A stretch of 30,766 nucleotides of DNA from a virus. Below the pieces are notes generated by a model. It was not told the DNA's origin, made no database searches, and saw only the letters and a program-made list of their open reading frames with translations. Within the stretch, counting starts at the first letter, position 1; each line of letters opens with the position of its first letter. The DNA lies in IMG/VR virus record IMGVR_UViG_3300045977_000383, positions 1 through 30,766 of that record. One strand, given 5' to 3'. The translations under genes and the position numbers were made by a program. Of the stretch, positions 12,583-20,587 are shown piece by piece.

Positions 12583-14025
12583 ATGGAAGCGGTAGCGGAA
12601 AAAGTCGAGTTCAAGGCAGTCCCCCTGAAGGACCTCGAGGAGGCGCCGTACAACCCCAGGCGGACGTTCGACGAGGAGAGCCTCAAGGACCTCGTCGAGA
12701 GCATCCGCACGAAGGGCGTCCTCAATCCCATCCTGGCTCGCCCGGTGAACGGGCACCTGGAGATCGTCGGCGGGGCCCGTCGGTTCCGCGCCGCGCGCGC
12801 CGCGGGGCTGAAGGAGATCCCCTGCCAGATCCGCGACCTGACCGACGACGAGGCCCTCGAGGTGGCCGTCATCGACAACCTGCAGCGCGCCGACGTGGCC
12901 CCCGCCGAGGAGGCCCGGGGCTTCCAGGAGCTGCTCCGGCGCGGCTACAAGGCCGAGGACCTGGCGAAGAAGGTCAGCAAGAGCATCCGCTACATCTACG
13001 GCCGGATCGAGCTGCTGAAGCTCGCCGCGCCGGTGCTGAAGGCGCTCGAGGACGAGCGCATCACCCCGAGCCACGCCCAGCTGATCGCCACCCTCGACGA
13101 CGAGGACGACCAGAAGAAGGTCCTCGACAAGGCCTTCGTCGAGGTCTACGCGGACCAGGTCCCCGACTCCGACAGCGACGTGATCAGCCCGACCTTCCAG
13201 ATCAAGGACGAGGGCGAGGTCAGGACCCTGGTCAGCATCCGCGACTTCAAGCAGATCGTCAGCGCCCAGAAGCTGGGCTCCGAGCTGATCGAGCAGCTCA
13301 ACGCGCTGAAGATCGCCGGCCACAAGGCCGCCCTGATCAGCGGCATGGACTGGAACCAGAGCAAACAGATCGTCTCCCGCCGGCGCTGGAAGGCCCAGGG
13401 CGCCAAGCCCTGCAAGTTTCCCGCGAAGGGGGTCCTGGTCGACGGGAAGGACCGCGGCAAGGTCCTCAGCATCTGCCTGACCACCAGCTGCAAGAAGCAC
13501 TTCGCCACCAGCCCGGTCGGTCCGACGGTCACACCCGAAGAGCGGCAGCGCCAGCAGGAGGCGGCCGAGCGGAAGGCCAAGCAGGAGCAGGCGCGACACG
13601 AGCTGGCCAGGAAGGTCAAGGTCGAGGTCTTCCGCCAGGTCTGCAACAAGGTGCGCGAGCTGCCCAAGAAGGCGCTCAACGCTCTGCTCGCCGACAGGCT
13701 CTGGGACATCAACCAGAGCGAATTCATCGACGGCTTCAACCCGGCCATCCTGCGGGCCAGCCGCCAGGGCCGGCTGAAGATCGTGGAGAGCCTGAAGCCC
13801 ATCGAGTTCGCCCAGACGGCGATCGCCGCTCTGTGCTGGGACGACATCGAGGGCCGGGACTGGTACAAGCCCACGCACCGCATCGCCGACTTCGCCACCG
13901 ACCTCAAGGTCGACCTCAAGGCGATCGAGAAGGGCGTGCGCGGCAAGTTCGAGGCCGAGCTGCAGGAGAAGCGGGCGGCCGAGCAGAAGGAAAAGAAGCC
14001 GGCCAGGAAGGCCGGCAAGCAGTAG
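12583..14025 (+). CDS. ParB/Spo0J-like DNA-binding protein
   Basis: 480 residues; AAAGGAG 6 bases before ATG 12583. The N-terminal ParB/sulfiredoxin domain is clear: NPRRTFDE (24-31), LVESIRTKGVLNPILARPV (37-55), GGARRFRAARAAGL (63-76, the CTP/phosphate loop region), and VIDNLQRADVAPAEEARGF (96-113). A helix-turn-helix region follows (AEDLAKKVSKSIRYIYGRIE, about 124-143). The C-terminal 250 residues have cysteines (ICLTTSC) and end in a long Lys/Ala-rich helix. There is no ParA gene, so the role may be gene regulation or DNA organisation rather than partition. A dyad-rich gap follows directly and could be its target. Confidence 0.85.
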   Translation: MEAVAEKVEFKAVPLKDLEEAPYNPRRTFDEESLKDLVESIRTKGVLNPILARPVNGHLEIVGGARRFRAARAAGLKEIPCQIRDLTDDEALEVAVIDNLQRADVAPAEEARGFQELLRRGYKAEDLAKKVSKSIRYIYGRIELLKLAAPVLKALEDERITPSHAQLIATLDDEDDQKKVLDKAFVEVYADQVPDSDSDVISPTFQIKDEGEVRTLVSIRDFKQIVSAQKLGSELIEQLNALKIAGHKAALISGMDWNQSKQIVSRRRWKAQGAKPCKFPAKGVLVDGKDRGKVLSICLTTSCKKHFATSPVGPTVTPEERQRQQEAAERKAKQEQARHELARKVKVEVFRQVCNKVRELPKKALNALLADRLWDINQSEFIDGFNPAILRASRQGRLKIVESLKPIEFAQTAIAALCWDDIEGRDWYKPTHRIADFATDLKVDLKAIEKGVRGKFEAELQEKRAAEQKEKKPARKAGKQ

Positions 14026-14242
14026 GCAGCGACCGGGGTCTGACGCGGACGCCAGGCCCGGGATGTGAGGGGTGGGACGGACTGGAGAGCTTCGGCGGGA
14101 ACGGCAAGGAGGGAGGGCCTGAAGTCTTGAGGCCCCAGGGTTGGGCGGGTCGCCCGGTGGAGCGATAGCAGCGGCGCAGGAGTGGGATGACGGCGCGCTG
14201 ACGTAGCCCGGGCGACCCGCGGGAACGGGTTCGGAGAGAGCG
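14026..14242. repeat. 217-base gap with two strong dyads after parB-like gene
   Basis: No supported gene. GGGCCT (14115-14120) pairs with AGGCCC (14130-14135). GCGGGTCGCCCGG (14145-14157) and CCGGGCGACCCGC (14208-14220) are perfect 13-bp arms with a 50-base loop that has its own GC complementarity. This may be a structured RNA, a terminator plus leader, or a binding site for the ParB-like protein. Confidence 0.5.
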
Positions 14243-14563
14243 ATGGAACGGGTGGACGAGAGGGTCGAAGATCAGGCGCCGCCGGCGCCGAGGTCGTACT
14301 CCTGCCCGGAGTGCCGGCAGGAATTCCCCAGCCCCGAGGATCTCGGCGTCCACCTCGAGCGCCACTCCCCGACGGATCTCCCCGTCCCGCTAAACGCCAG
14401 GAAGACCCCCGACGCCCACCCCTGCCCGAAGGGCTGCGGCCGGATCTTCCCGACCACCCGCTACGGCAACAGCAAGGAGATGGACATCCACGCGACCAAC
14501 TGCGACGGCTCGCCGCCCATTGTCGGCGCGGGGGCCACGAACGAAGAGACGGGGAAGCCCTAG
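14243..14563 (+). CDS. two-finger C2H2-type zinc-finger protein
   Basis: 106 residues; GGAG 6-9 bases before ATG 14243. First finger: YSCPECRQEF (residues about 19-28) with histidines in LGVHLERH. Second finger: CPKGCGRIFP followed by EMDIHATNC, an irregular C2HC form. Zinc fingers of this kind in phages are mostly of unknown role; DNA or RNA binding is likely. The next gene has a further finger of the same type. Confidence 0.8.
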   Translation: MERVDERVEDQAPPAPRSYSCPECRQEFPSPEDLGVHLERHSPTDLPVPLNARKTPDAHPCPKGCGRIFPTTRYGNSKEMDIHATNCDGSPPIVGAGATNEETGKP

Positions 14564-14575
14564 AAGGAGGACCAG

Positions 14576-14929
14576 GTGCCCAAGCTGAAGTGCCCGAAGT
14601 GCAAACGCACCTTCACCCACCAGGCCTGGCTCGAAAAGCACCAGGCGATCTGCGGTAGGCCAGCGGCCGGGCCCAGCCCGAGAGCGAAGGCGCTGGTCGA
14701 GCGGATGAAGGCCGATCGGGAGGAGAAGGGTCCCGAGGAGCCGAAGGATGAGCGCAAGGAGAAGGAGCTGCTGGTCGTCCCCGACGACTCGCCGCTGCCG
14801 GTCCACCAGAAGGTGCTCGACATCCTCGAACTCGAGGAACAGCGGCTGACGAAGGAGTTGGGCCAGATCAAGAGCCTCCTGCGCGCGGTTCGTGACGCGG
14901 CTCCGAAAGAAGAGGAGCCGGCGGCGTGA
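14576..14929 (+). CDS. zinc-finger protein with charged coiled-coil tail
   Basis: 117 residues, GTG start with AAGGAGG 5 bases upstream. Residues 4-26 are one finger, KCPKCKRTFTHQAW then EKHQAIC (C2HC). The rest is highly charged and helical (ALVERMKADREEKG, then KVLDILELEEQRLTKELGQI), likely a coiled coil for dimerisation. It overlaps the next gene by one base (TGATG). Confidence 0.8.
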   Translation: MPKLKCPKCKRTFTHQAWLEKHQAICGRPAAGPSPRAKALVERMKADREEKGPEEPKDERKEKELLVVPDDSPLPVHQKVLDILELEEQRLTKELGQIKSLLRAVRDAAPKEEEPAA

Positions 14930-15582
14930 TGAACCTCAAGCCGATGGTCTACGTCGCGGGCCCGATCGCCACGGGCGGCGACATCCCGGGCAACACCCAC
15001 CGCGGGATCAAGCTCGCGGAGGAGCTGCGGCTGAAGGGTTTCATGACCTTCTGCCCGCACCTGTCGGTCGTCACCGAGATCGTCTGCGGCACCTCGACGT
15101 GGGATTCCTGGCTGGAGTACGACGAGCAGATCCTCCTCCGCTGCGACGCAATGTTCCGGATGGAGGGCGCCTCGCGTGGCGCCGACCGCGAGGAGAAGTT
15201 CTGCAACGAGCACGGCATCCCGGTCTTCCGCAGGATCCCCCACCTCGAGGCCTGGAAGGACTGGATCTGGCGCCCGGGCTTCGAGAAGACCGTCGTCGAC
15301 GCGCTGCAGCACGACATCGGGACCTGGGGCGATCGCACTTTCGGCCAATCGACGCCGGCCAGCGTCGTGGCCCACTTCCGGAAGGAGGCCAAGGAGTTCG
15401 CCGACGCGCCCAGCGGAGAGGAGCTCGCGGACTGCGTGCTGCTCCTGATCCACTGGGCGCACAAGAACGGCCTCAGCCTCCGGGACGAGGTCCGCAAGAA
15501 GTTCACCATCAACCAGAACCGGAAGTGGGGCGAGCCCGACAAGGACGGCGTGGTCGAGCACATCCGCGAGGAGCGCGCGTGA
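14929..15582 (+). CDS. fusion: deoxyribosyltransferase-like (DUF4406) plus MazG-like NTP pyrophosphatase domain
   Basis: 217 residues from ATG 14929. Residues 1-112 match the DUF4406/nucleoside 2-deoxyribosyltransferase-like fold: VYVAGPIAT (7-15), LAEELRLKGFMTFCPH (29-44), WLEYDEQILLRCDAMFRMEG (61-80), and GADREEKFCNEHGIPVF (84-100). Residues 130-215 match the DUF550/MazG-like dATP/dGTP pyrophosphatase type: TFGQ, KEAKEF (E153, E156), EELADC (E165, D168) and FTINQNRKWG. Both parts act on nucleotides, so the protein may make or clear an unusual nucleotide. Each domain is known alone in phages; the fusion is less usual. Product unknown. Confidence 0.75.
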   Translation: MNLKPMVYVAGPIATGGDIPGNTHRGIKLAEELRLKGFMTFCPHLSVVTEIVCGTSTWDSWLEYDEQILLRCDAMFRMEGASRGADREEKFCNEHGIPVFRRIPHLEAWKDWIWRPGFEKTVVDALQHDIGTWGDRTFGQSTPASVVAHFRKEAKEFADAPSGEELADCVLLLIHWAHKNGLSLRDEVRKKFTINQNRKWGEPDKDGVVEHIREERA

Positions 15583-15848
15583 GACGCCCCACCGACCAGG
15601 TCCTGCGCGGCCTCAAGGGGATGGCGGACGCCTTCGACGTGGCCTTGGACCGGCCGCCCTTCTCGGACCTCCACCCTCAGACGAAGCGCGACGTCCGCGC
15701 TGCCGTGCGCTGGTGCTGGCGCATGAACAACGTGCGCGAGGATCGTGCCGAAGTCCGACGCCTCCGAGTACTCCGCGGCGGCTGGTCGCCCGAGTTGCCC
15801 CTACCCCCGTACGCGCCGGCGCGCAGAAAGAAGCCCGCCCGTGGGTGA
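15579..15848 (+). CDS. small basic hypothetical protein
   Basis: 89 residues, GTG start overlapping the previous stop by 4 bases and its own stop overlapping the next start by 8 bases. Arg-rich throughout; a helix at about residues 33-60 (TKRDVRAAVRWCWRMNNVRE) and a Pro/Arg-rich tail. No family recognised. Real coding is supported by overlaps and codon use. Confidence 0.6.
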   Translation: MRRPTDQVLRGLKGMADAFDVALDRPPFSDLHPQTKRDVRAAVRWCWRMNNVREDRAEVRRLRVLRGGWSPELPLPPYAPARRKKPARG

Positions 15849-16653
15849 CCGGACGTCGATCGCCTGGACCGACCACACCTTCAACCCCTGGTGGGGCTGC
15901 GAGAAAGTCTCGGAGGCCTGCAAGTTCTGCTACGCGGAGCGCGAGGCCCACCGCTTCGGCCACCAGGTCTGGGGCAAGGGCGCGGACCGCCGCACCTTCA
16001 GCACGAAGCACTGGATGCGGCCGCACGCCTGGGACATCGCGGCCAAGGCCGCCGGCGTCCGCCGTCGCGTCTTCTGCGCGAGCATGGCCGACGTCTTCGA
16101 AGCCCGCGAGGACCTCGACGGCGAGCGGCGCAAGCTCTGGGACCTGATCGAGAGCACGTCGGGGCTCGACTGGCTGCTCCTGACGAAGCGGCCCGAGAAC
16201 ATCGGGCGGATGGTCCCGGCCGACTGGCTCCGGCAGCCGCGGCCGAACGTCTGGTACGGCACCACGGTCGAGAACCAGGCGACGGCCGACAAGCGGATCC
16301 CCGAGCTGCTTATGCTGCCGGGCCCGGTCCGGTTCCTGAGCTGCGAGCCGCTCCTCGAGCCCATCAACCTATTCGAGTACCTGACGCCCGTGCGGCCGCG
16401 GCGGATCGACTGGGTGATCGCCGGCGGCGAGAGCGGGCCCCGGCCCCGACTCCTCGACCAGGCCTGGATCGAGGACCTCATGGAGCAGGCGCGCGCGGGC
16501 GGCGCCGCCATGTTCGTCAAGCAGCTCGGCACCGCCTACGCCAGGAAGTACCAGCTCACCGACACGAAAGCCGCGGCGGCTTGGGAATGGCCCGGCCACC
16601 TCCGCGTGCAGGAATTCCCCAAGCCCGAGACGGGAAAGGAGATCGCGCGATGA
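15841..16653 (+). CDS. DUF5131 / phage Gp37-Gp68 family protein (three-cysteine, radical-SAM-like)
   Basis: 270 residues from GTG 15841. It opens with TSIAWTDHTFNPWWGC (residues 5-20), the hallmark of the family, and carries C20-x6-C27-x2-C30 (SEACKFCYAE), a likely iron-sulfur site. Further family segments are VFCASMADVFE, WLLLTKRPEN, VWYGTTVENQ, FLSCEPLLEP and WVIAGGESGP, so the protein looks complete. Known members are common in phages and have a TIM-barrel, radical-SAM-like look, but the reaction is not known to me. It lies directly after the nucleotide fusion protein, so a role in nucleotide or DNA modification is possible. Confidence 0.85.
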   Translation: MGDRTSIAWTDHTFNPWWGCEKVSEACKFCYAEREAHRFGHQVWGKGADRRTFSTKHWMRPHAWDIAAKAAGVRRRVFCASMADVFEAREDLDGERRKLWDLIESTSGLDWLLLTKRPENIGRMVPADWLRQPRPNVWYGTTVENQATADKRIPELLMLPGPVRFLSCEPLLEPINLFEYLTPVRPRRIDWVIAGGESGPRPRLLDQAWIEDLMEQARAGGAAMFVKQLGTAYARKYQLTDTKAAAAWEWPGHLRVQEFPKPETGKEIAR

Positions 16654-17033
16654 ACACGTTCGGCCAGGTAGTGAAGGCGCTCCGCAAGGTGGACGGCGTC
16701 ACCCTCGAGGTGGTCGCCAGGAAGATCGGCTCCCACAAGGGCTACGTCTCGGGGATCGAGAACGGGAAGGTCAACCCGCCCTCCCCGAAGATCACCCTGA
16801 AGATCGCCAAGCTCTACGGGCCGAGCCTCGAGAAGCTGGGCGTCGTCGCCAGCGAGGCCGACTGGGTCGAGCTCGCCTGGCTGTCGAAGTCCCCTGGCAT
16901 GCTCCGCGATCGCTGCGAGCGGTGGCTCGCCGGCAACCCGCTCGCCCGGATGGAGATCGAGGAGACCCCCGAGCAGCCTGCCGTCGCCAAGGGCATGGTG
17001 ATCCGGCCCGCGGCCGAGAAGGCGGTGGGGTAG
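16650..17033 (+). CDS. XRE-family helix-turn-helix regulator
   Basis: 127 residues; ATG 16650 (ATGA overlap) with GGAAAGGAG 8 bases upstream. Residues 5-58 are a Cro/C1-type HTH: VVKALRKVDGVTLEVVARKI, then HKGYVSGIENGKVNPPSPK and LKIAKLYG. The C-terminal half is helical and unlike the peptidase tail of LexA/CI proteins. It lies in the middle of the early operon, so it is more likely a Cro- or late-switch-type regulator than the main lysogeny repressor, which I cannot identify with certainty. Confidence 0.85.
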   Translation: MNTFGQVVKALRKVDGVTLEVVARKIGSHKGYVSGIENGKVNPPSPKITLKIAKLYGPSLEKLGVVASEADWVELAWLSKSPGMLRDRCERWLAGNPLARMEIEETPEQPAVAKGMVIRPAAEKAVG

Positions 17034-17037
17034 GGCC

Positions 17038-17391
17038 ATGTCGGAGATCAAGCTCAAGGTCGACGCTTCGGGCACGGAGATCTCGCTGCCGATCCTCATG
17101 GACGGCGGGCCGCTCTGCGTCGCCGGCGTCTACGACCGCAAGCTCCGGATCATCCGGCACAAGCTCTATCGCATCTACCTCAAGCGCCTGGGGGCCACCT
17201 TCGGCCCCTACTACGCCCTCCTGGGCGCCGCCTACGACGCCATGCGCAAGACGATCAAGCACTTCCCGAGCGGCTTCTGGGAGGCGCAGTCCTTCGACTG
17301 GTACGGCCGGCAAAACGGCTTTCACGACTGGATCGACACGAACCTGGGCAAGCCCGGCGACCTCGTGGGCGCCGAGTGGGCCCGGGATTGA
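17038..17391 (+). CDS. hypothetical protein, aromatic-rich
   Basis: 117 residues, start 4 bases after the previous stop. Strand-type N-terminus (IKLKVDASGTEISLPILMDG), then a long basic/aromatic helix region (YRIYLKRLGATFGPYYALL, AYDAMRKTIKHF). No membrane segment and no known motif. Family not recognised. Confidence 0.65.
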   Translation: MSEIKLKVDASGTEISLPILMDGGPLCVAGVYDRKLRIIRHKLYRIYLKRLGATFGPYYALLGAAYDAMRKTIKHFPSGFWEAQSFDWYGRQNGFHDWIDTNLGKPGDLVGAEWARD

Positions 17392-17404
17392 AAGGAGAAC
17401 CGCA

Positions 17405-17731
17405 ATGGACAACCTGCATCGCGGCAGCCGCGACGACGATCCGCCCGAGGAGATCGACCTTCCCGGCATCGACGCCAAGCTCACCGAGCCCCAGCGCAAG
17501 GCCGTCAAGGCGCTCAAGAAGTTCTTCGACGTCAAGACCTCCAACAAGGAGGCCAAGAAGCAGATGAAGGACGCCGAGGACAAGGCCGCCCGCGAGGCCT
17601 TCGCCGCGCTCGACGCCATCAAGGCCGAAGCCGGGAACCTCGGGCCCGCCACATTCTTCACCGAGTGGAAGAGGAAGCTCAAGGTCGAGATCGACGAGCG
17701 GCGCCGCGCCCCGGAGGGGAACGCGACGTGA
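17405..17731 (+). CDS. charged helical hypothetical protein
   Basis: 108 residues; AAAGGAG 7 bases before ATG 17405. After an acidic lead (DDDPPEEIDLPG) it is a long Lys/Ala/Glu helix likely to form a coiled coil (KKFFDVKTSNKEAKKQMKD and on). Coupled by GTGA overlap to the resolvase-like gene. Function unknown. Confidence 0.65.
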   Translation: MDNLHRGSRDDDPPEEIDLPGIDAKLTEPQRKAVKALKKFFDVKTSNKEAKKQMKDAEDKAAREAFAALDAIKAEAGNLGPATFFTEWKRKLKVEIDERRRAPEGNAT

Positions 17732-18117
17732 GCCGCGGGCGCGACCAGGTCAGGACCAGCTGGGAGGGCGTCGTCAACGACGTCCCCCCGACGGCCAACA
17801 ACCTGCTCCGCATGCACTTCCGGGTTAGGAAGGAGCTGAAGAACCGCTGGTACCTCGAGATCTACGCGGCCTTCGCGCGCGACGGGGTCGACCGGATGCC
17901 GACCGTGGCGGCCGCCAAGCGGCGCGTCACCGTCACCGTCCGGTCGAAGCAGGAACGCGACGACGCCAACCAGTGGGCCGGCGTGGACAAGCTCATCTTC
18001 GACAACCTGGTCGCGCTCCGCTGGCTCGCGAACGATTCCCCCAAGTGGATCGAGCCGCACATCCACGGCGAAGTCGGCCAACCCAGGACCGTGATCCGCA
18101 TCGAGGAGATCCTGTAG
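17728..18117 (+). CDS. RusA-like Holliday-junction resolvase
   Basis: 129 residues from GTG 17728. The start PPTANNLLRMHF (residues 20-31) resembles the P-x-x-N opening of RusA. The catalytic-type acidic pattern is QERDDANQW, GVDKLIFDNL and ANDSPKW (D78/D79, D87, D92, D103), as in RusA's D-x-D-N, K-x-x-x-D and D-D. RusA enzymes cut four-way junctions during phage replication and packaging. One acidic position in the first motif is shifted compared with the standard D-x-DN. It sits next to a second resolvase-type nuclease. Confidence 0.7.
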   Translation: MSRGRDQVRTSWEGVVNDVPPTANNLLRMHFRVRKELKNRWYLEIYAAFARDGVDRMPTVAAAKRRVTVTVRSKQERDDANQWAGVDKLIFDNLVALRWLANDSPKWIEPHIHGEVGQPRTVIRIEEIL

Positions 18118-18141
18118 GCGGGACATCGGGGAGAGAGGCAC

Positions 18142-18675
18142 GTGGACTACAAGAAATGCGGGAAGTGCGGACGAACCCTTCCGACGTCGGACTTCCACGT
18201 CCGGCGCCGGAAGGGATGCCGCGACTCCCTCCAGTCGTGGTGCAAGGCTTGCCAACTGGAACGACACAACGCCTGGAAGGAAAAGAATCGCGAACGGTAC
18301 TTGGCCTCACGTCGTCGGCGTCGGAGGGACCGTCTCGAGGCGGGTAGCCAGGAGGTTCGGCGGCAGATCCTGTGCAAGTACGGCCTCACACTGGAGCAGT
18401 ACAGCGAGATGCTCGCCAAGCAGGGCGGCTGCTGCGCCATCTGCGGCCTCCCCGAGCGGGCCAGAAATCAGCACGGTCAACTTTCTCTCTCCGTCGACCA
18501 CAGCCACACCAGCGGGCGCGTACGCGGCCTTCTTTGCCGTTCCTGCAACACGATCCTGGGGATGGCGAAGGAGAACGCCGGGGTCCTCGAGAGGGCCATC
18601 GACTACATCGTCCGGGACGTCGCCGAGGACAACCGCGCTTACTGGGCGGCCGAGGAGGCGCGGGCCCATGCCTAA
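18142..18675 (+). CDS. endonuclease VII-type HNH (recombination) nuclease
   Basis: 177 residues, GTG start. An N-terminal zinc ribbon (CGKCGRTLP, WCKACQ; C6, C9, C34, C37) is followed by a very basic helix and the endonuclease VII domain: YGLTLEQYSEMLAKQGGCCA (80-99), CAICG, SVDHSHTSGRVRGLLC (117-132) and CRSCNTILGMAKEN. C98, C101, C132, C135 bind zinc, and D119-H120 with N136 form the active site as in T4 gp49. It resolves branched DNA. Its end overlaps the start of the primase-helicase by 8 bases. Confidence 0.9.
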   Translation: MDYKKCGKCGRTLPTSDFHVRRRKGCRDSLQSWCKACQLERHNAWKEKNRERYLASRRRRRRDRLEAGSQEVRRQILCKYGLTLEQYSEMLAKQGGCCAICGLPERARNQHGQLSLSVDHSHTSGRVRGLLCRSCNTILGMAKENAGVLERAIDYIVRDVAEDNRAYWAAEEARAHA

Positions 18676-20587
18676 GCCGACCGACGCCGAATTGGAGTCC
18701 TTCATGGAGTTCCTCATGCAGTCCCCCAAGGGGCGCATGACGAGGAAGGACGACTCCGTTCACGGTCGCTGCCCGACGGAGCACGAAGATCGCAACCCCT
18801 CGTTCAGCTTCAAGAAGTCGATCGACGCCTGGGCGTGTTCGTGCGGCGGTGGCAAGGGCTCCGAGTTGCGAACCCGCCTCAACTGGACGTGGCGCGGCGC
18901 TCCCGCGTCCTCGCCGGCGCCGAGGCTCGCCCCCGCGGCCGCGCCGGCGACGATCGAGTGGGCGGTCAAGAACCTCAAGGGCGAGATCGTCTGCACCCAC
19001 ATCCGGCGCAACCTGCCGGACGGCACCAAGCGCTACAGCTGGAGCGTCCCAGGCAAGGACGGCGAGGGCCTCCACGGGATGCGCGCGGCCGACCTCCCGC
19101 TCTACGGCACCGAGAAGCTTTCCAACGGCGACCCAAAGGTGCCGGTCGTCCTCTGCGAAGGTGAAAAATCGGCCGACGCGCTCCAGGAGCTGGCCGGCGA
19201 CCTGGTCGTCACGCTCGCCACGGTGACGGGCGCCTCGGGAACGCCGTCCCCCGCAACCCTCGAGGTCCTGAAGGGCCGCGCGGAGATCCACCTCTGGCCC
19301 GACCACGACGACATCGGCCGGATGCACATGGAGCGCATCGCCCAATCCCTGAAAGGGATGGGAGTCCCCTCAAGAACGATCGCGTGGAAGAACGCCCACA
19401 ACGTCGGCGACGACGCCGCCGATTTCGTATCACGTGGAGCCTCTGTAAAAGATCTCAACCGGCTGCTGGGGAAGCTCGACTGGCGGGAGATCCTGAACGC
19501 CCAGCCGGTCCCCGCGACGGACCTGGCCAGCCTGGTGGGGAAGCCCGTCCCCTACATCATCAAGCCGATCGCGGTCCGCGGCGCGCTCACCCAGGTCCAG
19601 GGGATCCCGAAGGGCGGAAAGTCGGCCTTCACGGTGTTCGTGTCGCTCTGCGCCGCGGCGGGCGAGTGGCCCCAGCAGGAGATCATGGGGCCCGTCAATC
19701 CTGGCCAACTCAAGGTCCTCTACCTCGCCTGGGAGGACCCGGACCTCATGATGGCCCAGCGCCTCAGCCTGTATGGACAAGGACTGGGTTTCACAAAGTC
19801 ATTCCTCCCGCCCAACCTCACCTTCCTCTTCGCCCCGGAGATTTTCGTCGAACGCGGCGACCATGCGGAGGCGCTGCGCCAGGCCATCACCGAGATCAAG
19901 CCCGACATCGTCGTCTTCGACACCCTCTCGCACGTCCACCTCTGCGACGAGAACGCCGCCTCGGAAATGAAGATCCCGATGCGGGCCCTCGACCGCATCG
20001 CCCGCGAGACCCAGACGTCGGTCATCTACCTCCACCACACCAGGAAGGGCGCCGACGGCCACGCGACCGAGAAGGGCCGCGGCTCCCAGTCGATCGCGGC
20101 GGCCTGGCACGTCCTCGTCGATTGGGGACTGCGCGAGGAAGGCTCGAACGTCAACCCCGTGAAGATCCTCTCCAAGTACGAGCACAAGACCCAGAACTGG
20201 GACGTCCGCTACGTGCCGGTCTATTCAGGCGAGCCCGTCCCCCATGGCCAGGAGCCCGAAGTCATCCAGGTGAAGTGGGAGATCGAGCGCCACGGAGGCG
20301 GAGCAGCTGCTGCCGCCAAGCCCCAGAAGGTTTCGCGCGCGGACGTGAAGCGCACCCGCATCATCGGCACTGTCCGCGAGCTCTGCCTGGCCTCCCTCGA
20401 CGGCTGCACGACCGCCAAGGACGTGGCGTCCGCGTGCGGTCTGGGCCTCGATTCCCGGTCCATCAAACGCCACCTCACCGACCTCTGCACCGATGGGGCG
20501 CTGGAGTTTCAGGAGGGTTTACCCACCAAAGGTGGCCGCTCTCCCGACACCTACCGGCCCGGAAAGGGGAATCTCAGTGACCTCTAA
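18668..20587 (+). CDS. bifunctional primase-helicase (Zn finger, TOPRIM, RecA-like ATPase)
   Basis: 639 residues from ATG 18668. Order: zinc finger HGRCPTEHED and WACSCGGG (C35, H39, C57, C59); TOPRIM with VVLCEGEKSADAL (E164) and LWPDHDDIGR (D212, D214); hexameric RecA-like ATPase with Walker A GIPKGGKSA (K318), Walker B DIVVFDTLS (D418) and SVIYLHHTRKG; and a C-terminal winged-helix region (about residues 560-620, CTTAKDVASACGLGLD, RHLTDLC). It would lay primers and unwind DNA at the fork. The iteron-type repeats start 2 bases after its stop, and the winged helix could bind them. Complete, no broken motif seen. Confidence 0.93.
   Translation: MPKPTDAELESFMEFLMQSPKGRMTRKDDSVHGRCPTEHEDRNPSFSFKKSIDAWACSCGGGKGSELRTRLNWTWRGAPASSPAPRLAPAAAPATIEWAVKNLKGEIVCTHIRRNLPDGTKRYSWSVPGKDGEGLHGMRAADLPLYGTEKLSNGDPKVPVVLCEGEKSADALQELAGDLVVTLATVTGASGTPSPATLEVLKGRAEIHLWPDHDDIGRMHMERIAQSLKGMGVPSRTIAWKNAHNVGDDAADFVSRGASVKDLNRLLGKLDWREILNAQPVPATDLASLVGKPVPYIIKPIAVRGALTQVQGIPKGGKSAFTVFVSLCAAAGEWPQQEIMGPVNPGQLKVLYLAWEDPDLMMAQRLSLYGQGLGFTKSFLPPNLTFLFAPEIFVERGDHAEALRQAITEIKPDIVVFDTLSHVHLCDENAASEMKIPMRALDRIARETQTSVIYLHHTRKGADGHATEKGRGSQSIAAAWHVLVDWGLREEGSNVNPVKILSKYEHKTQNWDVRYVPVYSGEPVPHGQEPEVIQVKWEIERHGGGAAAAAKPQKVSRADVKRTRIIGTVRELCLASLDGCTTAKDVASACGLGLDSRSIKRHLTDLCTDGALEFQEGLPTKGGRSPDTYRPGKGNLSDL

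Noticed and set aside
10744-13878. Very long antisense open frame (over 1000 codons) opposite the helicase and ParB-like genes
   Set aside because: An effect of high GC at third positions of the real genes; it has no start signal and its protein is low-complexity Leu/Asp/Val-rich.
16650-17033. Main CI-type lysogeny repressor
   Set aside because: Has the HTH but no peptidase-type C-terminus and lies inside the early operon without its own divergent promoter.
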